64,000 nucleotides of DNA, from assembly GCF_026738875.1 (NCBI RefSeq), contig NZ_JAPQFJ010000012.1:56309-120308 (forward strand), in the 5' to 3' direction. The DNA comes from Clostridium brassicae. GTDB lineage: Bacteria; Bacillota; Clostridia; Clostridiales; Clostridiaceae. The notes under the pieces were generated by a model. It had not been told where the DNA came from. It searched no databases and saw only the letters and a list, made by a program, of their open reading frames with translations. The position numbers and the translations under genes were made by a program. Positions 1 to 8,181 of this stretch are shown in pieces (the first letter of the stretch is position 1; each line of letters begins with the position of its first letter).

Positions 1-340
1 TTAATGACAATAAAGAATAACTACGCCCCTGGATAACGGCTTCTAATTTTCAGTTGTAACAAAAACATCTGAAATCAAGAATCCTGTTTATCCGATGTCT
101 ACTTCTTCTAATATTCTCATTTTTAATGACAATAAAGAATAACTACGCCCCTGGATAACGGCTTCTAATTTTCAGTTGTAACAAAAACATCTGAAATCAA
201 GAATCCTGTTTATCCGATGTCTACTTCTTCTAATATTCTCATTTTTAATGGCAATAAAGAATAATTACGACCCTGGATAACGGCTTCTAATCTTCAGTTG
301 TAACAAAAACACCTGAAACTAAGAATTTTGTTTATTAGCT
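1..340. repeat. Three tandem copies of a 122-bp repeat
   Basis: Copies start at 1, 123 and 245. The first two are almost identical; the third carries substitutions and fades out near 340. Each unit contains the block ctggataacggcttctaat, a short inverted repeat (ttcag...ctgaa) and the block ccgatgtcta. The same order of blocks, diverged, is found at 34019-34150 inside the S-layer intron, and a fragment lies at 50113-50133. The array may continue past the left edge. There is no coding potential. It is a dispersed repeat of unknown function and not a CRISPR. Confidence 0.9.
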
Positions 341-376
341 GCTTTATATATAATAGGTTGTGCAAATTTTAAAATA

Positions 377-1147
377 TTAAACATTCTTTACTATTATATT
401 TGAAGCTAAATCTTCTCCTATTAATTCTATAATCATATTTTTTAGTTCATCAGTTTTTACTTTTAAATTTCTATTCTTTAATAATTTTTTAGTAGAACCA
501 TTTAAAGGTATACTAACTGCTTTTTTTGCAAATTCATCTACAATCTCATTATATAAATCTCCAGTATGGCTATCTACTTTAACAAAAGTAACATTTATAT
601 TTTTTGACTTAGTTAACCAATTAAACTCTTCATAATATTTTTTAGATGACTCTTCTTTTCTCTGCCAAAAACCTGTGGCATGATAACAAACACCTACATA
701 ATCGTGAAATATAACTAAATCTTTAATATCATTAGATCCTGCGTATTCTAAAGCCTTAATAGAACCTTTTAATTCTCCTGCAATCTGCCTTATCGATTTA
801 TTAGAGTCGTCCTTGCCACAACCATTTTCAATATGAAGTATTACATCATCTTTTACTACAACTAAACCGTAAGAATATTTTCCACTGGTTTGGTTGAAAC
901 TTCCATCTACATATGCATGAACCTTATCCTTTGGATAATTGTCCTCATCTTTTTTCAAAAAAGAACTTCCCATATCTAAATAGTTTTCAGCTTCTTCTAA
1001 AGAAGTAAAGCTCTTATATTTTGCGCCTTTAACACCCTTAACATATTTCAGACATTTATCCCATGAATCTACTATTTTATCTTCTATTTTAATATTGTCT
1101 TCAAAATCAAACCCCTCTTTTATAGCATATAATTTCTTTTTTGCCAT
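377..1147 (-). CDS. rnhA: Ribonuclease HI with N-terminal hybrid-binding domain
   Basis: A 256-residue cytoplasmic enzyme that cuts the RNA strand of RNA:DNA hybrids. Residues 1-60 look like the caulimovirus/viroplasmin-type hybrid-binding domain (YAIKEG start, SFTSLEEAENYL). Residues 75-215 are the RNase H fold, with the carboxylates D81 (AYVDGS), E125 (AGEL), D149 (FHDY) and D204 plus H194 (SHTGD). The length fits the two-domain bacterial form. The start has a good AGGAG site. It lies 29 bp after the YkvA-type gene on the same strand and is probably its operon partner. About 40 residues at the C-terminus lie beyond the RNase H fold. Confidence 0.9.
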   Translation of the reverse strand: MAKKKLYAIKEGFDFEDNIKIEDKIVDSWDKCLKYVKGVKGAKYKSFTSLEEAENYLDMGSSFLKKDEDNYPKDKVHAYVDGSFNQTSGKYSYGLVVVKDDVILHIENGCGKDDSNKSIRQIAGELKGSIKALEYAGSNDIKDLVIFHDYVGVCYHATGFWQRKEESSKKYYEEFNWLTKSKNINVTFVKVDSHTGDLYNEIVDEFAKKAVSIPLNGSTKKLLKNRNLKVKTDELKNMIIELIGEDLASNIIVKNV

Positions 1148-1176
1148 CTTTCCACTCCTAAACTTACTAAATTCAT

Positions 1177-2220
1177 TTATTTTGTTTTATTTTTATTTTT
1201 TCTTCTATGTATAATTTTTTTAGAAAAAACAAACACTCCACTTAAAATGCTTATTGTTTTCTGCCTTCCTATAATATTGAAAGATGCTTTTTTAATTTCT
1301 TTAGCTTTTATTATGATATCATCCTTTCCTTGCCAATGTTCTAAAATAATATTTTCTGGTATATCATCTATGATTTTATCCAAAGCCAAAAATACTATTC
1401 CAATATCATCTATCTTCCCTATAACAGGTATAAAGTCGGGTATAATATCTACAGGAAGAGCTAAATATGTTATTGCAGCTCCAATAACTACTTTCGTCTT
1501 AGTTTTGACTCTTTCATCTATCATAATTCTATACAGCAAAGCTACTATATCTGGAATCAACAATATATAATCTTTATATTTTTCACACCCTTCTGGTAGC
1601 TTGTCCTTAGCTTTATCTCTTACTTTAGAATATTCATCCTTAGTTTTATTTATATTATAAATTTCATCTTCACAAGTCTTTTTTTCATTAAATATAGATT
1701 TATTATTATCAATATCACTCTTTATATCATTCTTTATTTCATTTTTTATTTCTTCTAAAGATAATGCCTTCTTACCTTCTATATAAACCAAGTTTTCAAC
1801 TTCAACTTCCATATATTCTTTAAATAAAACTATATCTTTCAATATAAATTCTACAGCAGGTATATACTTTAAAAGCTTATAGAAATCTAAACATACAACC
1901 TCATCCTTTAAACTTATACCCATAAACTGAAATTTTTTCAAAACCTTTCTTAAAGCAAAATTAACAAGCTTTGACCATATAGGTATTTTCCCTAGTTTTA
2001 TATTTGCAAGTCCTAACTTCAATATATTATTCTCTATACCTTTTAAATAAAGAGAAGCTAAAAAATTTATTTTTAAGCCTTTGTTATAATGTCCTCTTAT
2101 CTGTAGAAAATTTTTTATATTAATTTCATCAATTTTGAAACCATCTATTTTTAAATTTTCATCTATCATTCCTATTAAATCTTTTTCTGTTAGTTTAACC
2201 TTTATATTAGAAATATTCAT
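1177..2220 (-). CDS. YkvA/DUF1232 family protein with a long N-terminal domain
   Basis: The C-terminal third (about residues 215-300) carries the DUF1232 signature: LALPVDIIPDFIPVIGKIDD followed by a second hydrophobic helix. This family is small and probably membrane-associated, with unknown activity. The N-terminal 150 residues form a beta-rich domain reminiscent of lipid-binding DUF2140/DUF2993-type folds, but I cannot confirm that. A lysine- and aspartate-rich linker separates them. The start chosen is the ATG at 2220, because AAGGGGG sits 6 nt upstream; an in-frame TTG 18 nt earlier contains that site and is unlikely. Probably co-transcribed with rnhA. Confidence 0.65.
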   Translation of the reverse strand: MNISNIKVKLTEKDLIGMIDENLKIDGFKIDEINIKNFLQIRGHYNKGLKINFLASLYLKGIENNILKLGLANIKLGKIPIWSKLVNFALRKVLKKFQFMGISLKDEVVCLDFYKLLKYIPAVEFILKDIVLFKEYMEVEVENLVYIEGKKALSLEEIKNEIKNDIKSDIDNNKSIFNEKKTCEDEIYNINKTKDEYSKVRDKAKDKLPEGCEKYKDYILLIPDIVALLYRIMIDERVKTKTKVVIGAAITYLALPVDIIPDFIPVIGKIDDIGIVFLALDKIIDDIPENIILEHWQGKDDIIIKAKEIKKASFNIIGRQKTISILSGVFVFSKKIIHRRKNKNKTK

Positions 2221-2758
2221 TTTTGCCCCCTTGTCCAATTAAAAATACATTTAAGTAGTAATTAATTATTATATTGAATTATTTAACAATATATCTAAAG
2301 TATACACAATAAATTGCCCTAAAACAACATTTATCAAAGCTTTCCACTTAATCACTCTTAATGACTTACAAATAAAACATTCGCAACTTCCTAAATAATG
2401 TAAATCCCTTATTAATGTAGTAAGTATTTTAACAAGAAGCACCTCTAGCTCCCCCCAAATTCACCTTAATTATTAAGCCTATTTTTAAGAATCGTCCCTT
2501 ATTTTATAATTTTATAAGCTTATCTAATCATTAGAAACTAATTACTGGCTATTGGTTACTAATAAGAACCGTTCCTACTTTTACATAAATTACATTAGAA
2601 AAATTTATGATTTTCATTGGACATAAACTCATAAATTTATTATAATTTGAATCAAGTTGACATAATAATTATGCTTAGAAATGGAAATTATTATTACTAG
2701 TGATCTTATTAAGTTACTTGTAGGGTAGCTGTGGTATAAATCTAGAAAGGGTGATAAC
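2221..2758. other. Intergenic region between divergent genes
   Basis: A 538-bp AT-rich region between the minus-strand YkvA/rnhA pair and plus-strand ftsH. No coding region is supported. It holds an inverted repeat with 10-bp arms at 2601-2610 and 2629-2638 and a possible ftsH promoter at 2647-2675. Confidence 0.6.
2647..2675 (+). promoter_or_regulatory. Possible sigma-A promoter of the ftsH-like gene
   Basis: TTGAAT at 2647-2652 and TATGCT at 2670-2675 are separated by 17 bp, about 85 bp before the start codon. Both boxes deviate from consensus. An overlapping TTGACA at 2657 lacks a matching -10 box. Confidence 0.35.
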
Positions 2759-4501
2759 GTGAATAAAATAAAAAACAAATACCTTTTACTTCCAATATTG
2801 ACTACTTTACTATCCATTATATTAATAATTACAACAGGCATAGCTTATCAACCAAAGGGTTCAAAAGAGTATAAAGATTTTTTAAACGATGTAAATTCAA
2901 ACAAGATATCTGTAGTTTATTATACAGATTCCCCAAAACTTAAGGTGAAAACCAAAGATGGAAAAATATACGAAACTGATAATCCTAGAAGTGATAAATT
3001 CAAAGAAACTATGCTTCAAAAAGGAGTAAAGGTTGCAGAACAATCTTATGCAAGCCCTTTTGAAGTGCTTCCTTTTGTTTTATTGGTTGCTTCTATTGGA
3101 TCTTTTATCTTTCTTGCTGTAAAAAATTCTAAAGTGACTTCTAAAAGCATGAGATCAGTAGATTCTCTTGATGCAAGTGCCGTAGAAGATATAGGATATA
3201 ACTTTCAAAATGTTGCAGGAAATGAAGAAGCAAAGGAAAGTGTAAAAGATATTGTAGACTTTCTAAAAAACCCTGAGAAATATGCTTCTTATGGTGCTCG
3301 TATGCCTAAAGGTATAATTCTTTATGGTGAACCTGGGACAGGTAAAACACTTCTTGCAAAAGCTGTTGCTGGTGAGGCAGGTGTCCCTTTTTATGCTATG
3401 TCCGGTTCAGACTTTATTCAAGTATATGTGGGAGTTGGGGCTAGTAGAATAAGACAATTATTTAAAAAAGCTAAAGCTCATGGCAAAGCTGTAATATTTA
3501 TAGATGAAATTGATGCTATAGGGAAAAAAAGGGACAGTTCTAAAACCACAGGGGGTTCTGATGAAAGAGATCAAACTTTAAATGCTCTTTTAACAGAAAT
3601 GTCAGGTTTTAATGAAAAAGAAGGTATTGTTGTTATGGCTGCTACTAATAGATTAGACATGCTTGATACCGCTTTATTAAGACCTGGAAGATTTGATAGA
3701 CATATAGAAATTTCCCTTCCAGATGTATCAGCAAGAGAAAAAATACTATCCTTGCATTTAAAAAATAAACCTGCTAAAAATATAGATGTAAAAGAATTGG
3801 CACAAAAAACATCTTTATTTTCCGGAGCAAAACTAGAACATTTAGTTAATGAAGCTGCAATACTTGCTTGTAAAGAAAATAGTGAAAATATAAAAAATAT
3901 ACATTTTGACAAAGCTTATTCTATTGTTTTAGCTGGATATGAAAAATTAAATAGAGAGCACATAAAAGAATCTGATAAAAAAATCACTGCTTATCATGAA
4001 GCTGGACATGCTCTTATATCTGCAAAAGTACTTCCTGAAGAAAAAGTTTCAAAGGTTACTATTATTCCTAGCACTAATGGAGCTGGTGGATATACCTTAA
4101 GTATTCCTCAAGACCAAATGTATCAAAATAAAGACTACTTGAAAAAAAGAATAATGGTTCTTTTAGGTGGAAGAGCTGCCGAGGAAATAATTTTTGGAAA
4201 AGACAAAATTACTACTGGTGCTTATAGTGACTTAAAAAACTCTACAAATATAATAAGAAGTATGGTAACTGCCTATGGAATGGGACATTCCTTAGGTCTG
4301 CTAACTCTATCAGAAATGGGCGAAGTATCTAAGTCCAATAAAATTGATATTGTAAATGAATGCAAAACTACAATTGATGAACTTTATAAGGAAGTAAAAA
4401 ATCTACTATATGAGAATAAATTCTATTTAGATCAACTTTCTCAAGAATTGATAGAAAAAGAAACCATATATGACTCAGATATAAATAGATTATTAAATTA
4501 A
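2759..4501 (+). CDS. ftsH: FtsH-type ATP-dependent zinc metalloprotease
   Basis: A 580-residue membrane AAA+ protease that unfolds and degrades membrane and cytosolic proteins. TM1 is at about residues 8-28, an extracytoplasmic loop follows, and TM2 is at 101-121. The AAA domain has Walker A GEPGTGKT (190-197), Walker B VIFIDE (245-250) and the second region of homology (LLRPGRFDRH). The zinc site is HEAGH (413-417). The pore loop reads YVG where FVG is usual. It is slightly shorter than typical FtsH and ends soon after the protease domain. The start is GTG with AAAGGGTG upstream. It stands alone, so it may be an accessory paralogue rather than the main FtsH. Confidence 0.93.
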   Translation: MNKIKNKYLLLPILTTLLSIILIITTGIAYQPKGSKEYKDFLNDVNSNKISVVYYTDSPKLKVKTKDGKIYETDNPRSDKFKETMLQKGVKVAEQSYASPFEVLPFVLLVASIGSFIFLAVKNSKVTSKSMRSVDSLDASAVEDIGYNFQNVAGNEEAKESVKDIVDFLKNPEKYASYGARMPKGIILYGEPGTGKTLLAKAVAGEAGVPFYAMSGSDFIQVYVGVGASRIRQLFKKAKAHGKAVIFIDEIDAIGKKRDSSKTTGGSDERDQTLNALLTEMSGFNEKEGIVVMAATNRLDMLDTALLRPGRFDRHIEISLPDVSAREKILSLHLKNKPAKNIDVKELAQKTSLFSGAKLEHLVNEAAILACKENSENIKNIHFDKAYSIVLAGYEKLNREHIKESDKKITAYHEAGHALISAKVLPEEKVSKVTIIPSTNGAGGYTLSIPQDQMYQNKDYLKKRIMVLLGGRAAEEIIFGKDKITTGAYSDLKNSTNIIRSMVTAYGMGHSLGLLTLSEMGEVSKSNKIDIVNECKTTIDELYKEVKNLLYENKFYLDQLSQELIEKETIYDSDINRLLN

Positions 4502-4758
4502 TGATTTGCATAATAGAAAAATGTTGCGATGTAATGAATAACGGCATATAAATAGATTTTTTATAGTTAATATAGTCTAACATTCATATTTAGGAGAAGA
4601 GGAATACTAAAGTATGATTTTTCCTCCTGAAGTCATAAAATCTTTAAACTAAACCGTTTTTCAGACTTTCAGTGGTAGTATGTATGTTTATTCAGTATTT
4701 TATAGCAACTATCTTTTAATCTTAAGTTAAGAGGTGACTCCCATAAGCTACCGCTTTT

Positions 4759-4783
4759 AAGAGCTTACTAGCTCTTTTATTTA
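4759..4783 (+). terminator. Probable intrinsic terminator after ftsH
   Basis: Stem aagagct/agctctt (4759-4765 and 4770-4776) followed by a T-rich stretch. The 438-bp gap 4502-4939 also holds two more hairpins (listed separately) and no convincing gene. Confidence 0.5.
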
Positions 4784-4794
4784 GATTAACAACA

Positions 4795-4832
4795 AAGCTC
4801 ATAATGAAAATTTAATTTTTCATTATGAGCTT
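4795..4832. terminator. Bidirectional terminator-like hairpin
   Basis: 16-bp perfect arms (4795-4810 and 4817-4832) with A-rich and T-rich flanks, placed between the convergent ftsH-like and TIM-barrel genes. Confidence 0.55.
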
Positions 4833-4900
4833 ATTCTTTTACTTAATTCAAAGATTTTCTGACACTAGGAGGAAATCCCTCCTTTACTATTCGCTAATCT

Positions 4901-4933
4901 CTACAATAATATTGCACTGCAATATTATTGTAG
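4901..4933. repeat. 33-bp near-perfect palindrome beside a stop codon
   Basis: Arms of 16 bp around a single central base, ending 6 bp from the stop codon of the minus-strand gene at 4940. No T-run follows on either strand, so it is either an mRNA 3'-end stem-loop or a weak terminator. Confidence 0.5.
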
Positions 4934-4939
4934 TAAGTC

Positions 4940-5647
4940 TTATTTAATAAGTCCTATATGAGGTCCTAACTTTCCAAGCTGATCATAAGATTCTCTATAT
5001 CTATCCATAATTGTAGCAAAAATGTCTCCTGTCGTTTGTGGAGTATATGTAATAGCATTTGCTCCTGCTTCTATAGTTTCTCTAATACTTTCATCAGTTG
5101 GTCCACCAGTAGCTATTATAGGTATTCTTGGAAGCTGTTCTCTTATCATTCTTACTATTTTAGCAGTATCTTTTCCACCAGAAACATTTAAAATATCAGC
5201 TCCCGCATCTATCCTTGCTTGAATATCTTCTTTCTCAGATACTATTGTAATTATAACAGGAATGTCTATAGTTTTTCTAACCCTTGCAACAACTTGATTT
5301 GATGTTGGATTATTCAGTACTATTCCAAAACACCCTTTAAATTCAGCATCAAGAGCCAAGTTTACAACTCTCTTACCTGTAGTTATTCCACCGCCAACGC
5401 CACAAAAAACAGGCTTATCTGAACCGATCATAAGTGCCTGCGTTATAACTGGTTGGGGAGTAAAAGGGTATACCGCCATTATTGCATCTGCATTAGTATT
5501 TCTTATGACAGCTACATCCGTACTAAAAACTAAAGATTTAATTCTTTTTCCTAAAACTATTATTCCACTTGCTTCTCTTATAGCTTCAGGTACTTTAATC
5601 ATATTACTTCTTAAAATTCCATTTATTTCGGGTATGTTCTTCTTCAT
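4940..5647 (-). CDS. TIM-barrel protein of unknown activity
   Basis: A 235-residue cytoplasmic protein conserved in clostridia, where as I recall it is annotated only as hydrolase or beta/alpha-barrel protein. The repeating beta-alpha pattern and the phosphate-binding style ends IIATGGPTDESIRETIEAG and GANAITYTP suggest a ribulose-phosphate-binding-like barrel. Glycine-rich CGVGGGITTGKR at about 87-98 may be another binding loop. The ATG has a strong TAGGAGGAT site 5-6 nt upstream. No neighbour gives a pathway, so I name no reaction. Confidence 0.7.
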   Translation of the reverse strand: MKKNIPEINGILRSNMIKVPEAIREASGIIVLGKRIKSLVFSTDVAVIRNTNADAIMAVYPFTPQPVITQALMIGSDKPVFCGVGGGITTGKRVVNLALDAEFKGCFGIVLNNPTSNQVVARVRKTIDIPVIITIVSEKEDIQARIDAGADILNVSGGKDTAKIVRMIREQLPRIPIIATGGPTDESIRETIEAGANAITYTPQTTGDIFATIMDRYRESYDQLGKLGPHIGLIK

Positions 5648-5861
5648 GCTATCCTCCTACAATGAAAGAATAATAATATAATTATATATTCATGTCTCTC
5701 TTAATACAATATATTATTTATCCTTAATATATTAATTTCTTTTAAAATTTGCGAAAAGATAGATTTTTAATTTAGTAAATGATAAAATTCATGTGCTTAT
5801 TTAATATGTCTCCGTATAACTTAATCTATAAGTCAACTTATTTAAAATCACTTATTTTTTA

Positions 5862-6824
5862 TTAATTAAACATATTGTCTTTCCATAATATAAATGATAT
5901 TATAATTCCTCCAATCAGTCCTCCCATATGTCCAAAGTTATCTATATTAGGCATAGCTACTCCAATAAATACATTTATTCCAATAACATAAATTATATTT
6001 CTAACCATTCCTTTTCCAACCTTATCCCTCATCTTAACTCCAAAGATTAAAGAAGCTCCAAGAAGTCCAAAAATAGCTCCTGATGCCCCTATAGAAACTC
6101 CACTTGAAAATAGGTAACTAAAAACAGAAGAAATCATCCCAGCTATGAAATATATAATCAAATATTTTATTTTTCCATATACCTTTTCAACCAATGGTCC
6201 TAAAGCATATAAAGCATACATATTTAATACAAGGTGCATGAGTCCTCCATGAAGAAACATAGCTGTAAACAATCTATAGTATTCACCTTGGCTTATAAGC
6301 TCATTAACCTTAGCTCCCAAAAACACTAGTACCCTTATATCGCTATCGAAAATATTCTTAGAAAGAACAGCCGTTATTATATATAAAACTATATTTATTC
6401 CTATTAATAAATTAGTTATAAAAGACTTATCCTTTTTCCTTTTCTCTATTTCTAATCTATAATTAAGTATGCTATATATTTGTCCCCCTATTTCACTTAA
6501 TTCCTGTGGACAATAAACAATACTATTTTTCTCTTTATCAAGTATTATTACATTATTTATCTCTTCATTTCTTACTGTAAGCGGAGTTCTTACATCTACA
6601 TCTTCCAGAATAAGTATTTTTATAAATCCATCGTATTTTTGTTCTTCCACATTATTAATATTATCTTTATTCAAGAAAACTAAACATATATTTCTTTCAT
6701 TTATCCTTTTTTCTAGCCCCCAAAAACTTTCTGTATTATCTTTTGAATAAATCTCTGTAATATGATACATGTAATTATCTGAAAGCTTTTTTATAAGAAA
6801 CTTTTGAAAATCCTCTCTTTTCAT
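5862..6824 (-). CDS. Rhomboid family intramembrane serine protease
   Basis: A 320-residue membrane protein. Residues 1-130 form a soluble N-terminal domain of unknown fold. The rhomboid core follows with about six membrane helices: HGGLMHLVLNMY with N201, the catalytic Ser248 in GASGAIFG, and His299 in NFGHMGG. It should cleave transmembrane substrates within the membrane. The start has GGAGGATG upstream. It stands alone, and its substrate cannot be inferred from context. Confidence 0.9.
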   Translation of the reverse strand: MKREDFQKFLIKKLSDNYMYHITEIYSKDNTESFWGLEKRINERNICLVFLNKDNINNVEEQKYDGFIKILILEDVDVRTPLTVRNEEINNVIILDKEKNSIVYCPQELSEIGGQIYSILNYRLEIEKRKKDKSFITNLLIGINIVLYIITAVLSKNIFDSDIRVLVFLGAKVNELISQGEYYRLFTAMFLHGGLMHLVLNMYALYALGPLVEKVYGKIKYLIIYFIAGMISSVFSYLFSSGVSIGASGAIFGLLGASLIFGVKMRDKVGKGMVRNIIYVIGINVFIGVAMPNIDNFGHMGGLIGGIIISFILWKDNMFN

Positions 6825-6999
6825 AACATCCTCCGACTTTTAAAAATAAGAGGCTACGTTTTTAATCTATGTTGATTTTAAAACTTTTATTCAGACTCTA
6901 CTCAGCACTCTTCTTCTTTTTTTGATATTATATTATTTTTAAATCTAATTTAATAGACTTATACAAACGATTAATTCTTAGAAGCCCTAAATTTTAACT

Positions 7000-7041
7000 A
7001 GGTTATTAAATGCTTTTTAATTATAAATCATTTAATAACCT
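7000..7041 (-). terminator. Stem-loop downstream of the HD-GYP gene
   Basis: 13-bp perfect arms (7000-7012 and 7029-7041) about 50 bp after the stop at 7090, with a moderately T-rich tail on the minus strand. Confidence 0.5.
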
Positions 7042-7089
7042 ATCAATTTAATATAAACTATGTAAAATAAAACTGTCTTGAAACATATC

Positions 7090-8148
7090 CTATACTATGC
7101 CTTCAATTACTATGTCTAAGTGTTTTAACAAATCAATTTCATAAAAAGATATAGGCTCTCTAGTCATACTATTATAAAGAACTCTTATGACGGGTCTATC
7201 TGGAAATCCTTTATTTTGCTTTATTACATATCCTTCTATATTATTTGAAAGTTTCACACAACACCCTAAAGGATATATAGCAAAAATGTTCTTAAAGTTT
7301 TTTACAATCTCCTCATCAAATAAAGTACCACTTCCACCTAAAATAAGTTCATAAGCTTCATTAGGTGGCATCTTTTTTCTATAAACTCTATTATTACTTA
7401 CAGCATCATAAACATCACATATAGATACTATTCTCGCAAATCTAGAAATTTCATATCCTTTTAACCCATTTGGATATCCACTTCCATCAACTCTTTCATG
7501 ATGTTGTTCTACAGCTTTAATTATATCCATAGAAATCTGCATATTCTTTTCCAATATTTCTTTTCCATAAATAGGATGATTTCTTATCTCTTGCATTTCT
7601 TCTTTTGTAAGAGGTTCTCTTTTATTTATAATTTTATAAGGAACCTTAGTTTTTCCTATATCATGAAGAACTGCACCAATAGCTAATTCCTTAAGTTCGC
7701 TTTCACTATAATTCATCGAAATTCCAAGAAAAGTTGCCATTATGCAAGTATCTATACAATGTACATAAGTATAATTATCATAAGTTTTTATATCAGTTAA
7801 ACTTTTATCAACATCTCCACAATCAATTATATACTCAACTAAGTTCTCTACAACTCTAAGGGAATCTCTTGTTTCTACCCTATGTTCCATATTTAAACTT
7901 TTGACTATATTTGACATGCTTTTCATATATATTTGCTTTATCTTTAGAAGTCTTTCATCCTCTACCATAACATCGTTTAACCTTTCATCTTCTACGTATA
8001 CATAGAGTACTCCAAGTTCTCGTAGCTTTGATATATATTTATTAGTCAACTTAATGCCAGCTCTTAAGAGTATATTTCCATCGTTGGTGAGGATGTTTTT
8101 TCCAAGAATATCATTTTCTTTAACTCTATTTATGAATTCAAGCCTCAT
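7090..8148 (-). CDS. HD-GYP domain protein, probable cyclic-di-GMP phosphodiesterase
   Basis: A 352-residue cytoplasmic protein. The HD-GYP domain spans about residues 115-300: metal ligands HD at 162-163 (VLHDIGK), NHP at about 190 and HHERVDGSGYP at 216-226. Proteins with this exact motif usually hydrolyse c-di-GMP. About 100 N-terminal residues form a small domain and helix, and about 50 C-terminal residues form a beta-rich extension. There is no membrane segment or receiver domain. It starts 33 bp from the stop-side end of the pepF-like gene upstream, so the two are probably co-transcribed. The ribosome site is AAGGGGGGG. Confidence 0.88.
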   Translation of the reverse strand: MRLEFINRVKENDILGKNILTNDGNILLRAGIKLTNKYISKLRELGVLYVYVEDERLNDVMVEDERLLKIKQIYMKSMSNIVKSLNMEHRVETRDSLRVVENLVEYIIDCGDVDKSLTDIKTYDNYTYVHCIDTCIMATFLGISMNYSESELKELAIGAVLHDIGKTKVPYKIINKREPLTKEEMQEIRNHPIYGKEILEKNMQISMDIIKAVEQHHERVDGSGYPNGLKGYEISRFARIVSICDVYDAVSNNRVYRKKMPPNEAYELILGGSGTLFDEEIVKNFKNIFAIYPLGCCVKLSNNIEGYVIKQNKGFPDRPVIRVLYNSMTREPISFYEIDLLKHLDIVIEGIV

Positions 8149-8181
8149 GTCATACCCCCCCTTACTCTTTATAATCTAATT

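Noticed and set aside
1-340. CRISPR array
   Set aside because: Repeat units are 122 bp with no unique spacers.
1247-1570. Plus-strand hydrophobic open frame inside the YkvA-type gene
   Set aside because: Antisense shadow of the DUF1232 coding region; no ribosome site. Other antisense frames in the window, such as those opposite slpA and the RND genes, were dropped for the same reason.
4502-4939. Structured regulatory RNA between convergent genes
   Set aside because: Three hairpins are present but they fit transcript ends; no conserved riboswitch or tRNA pattern was recognised.
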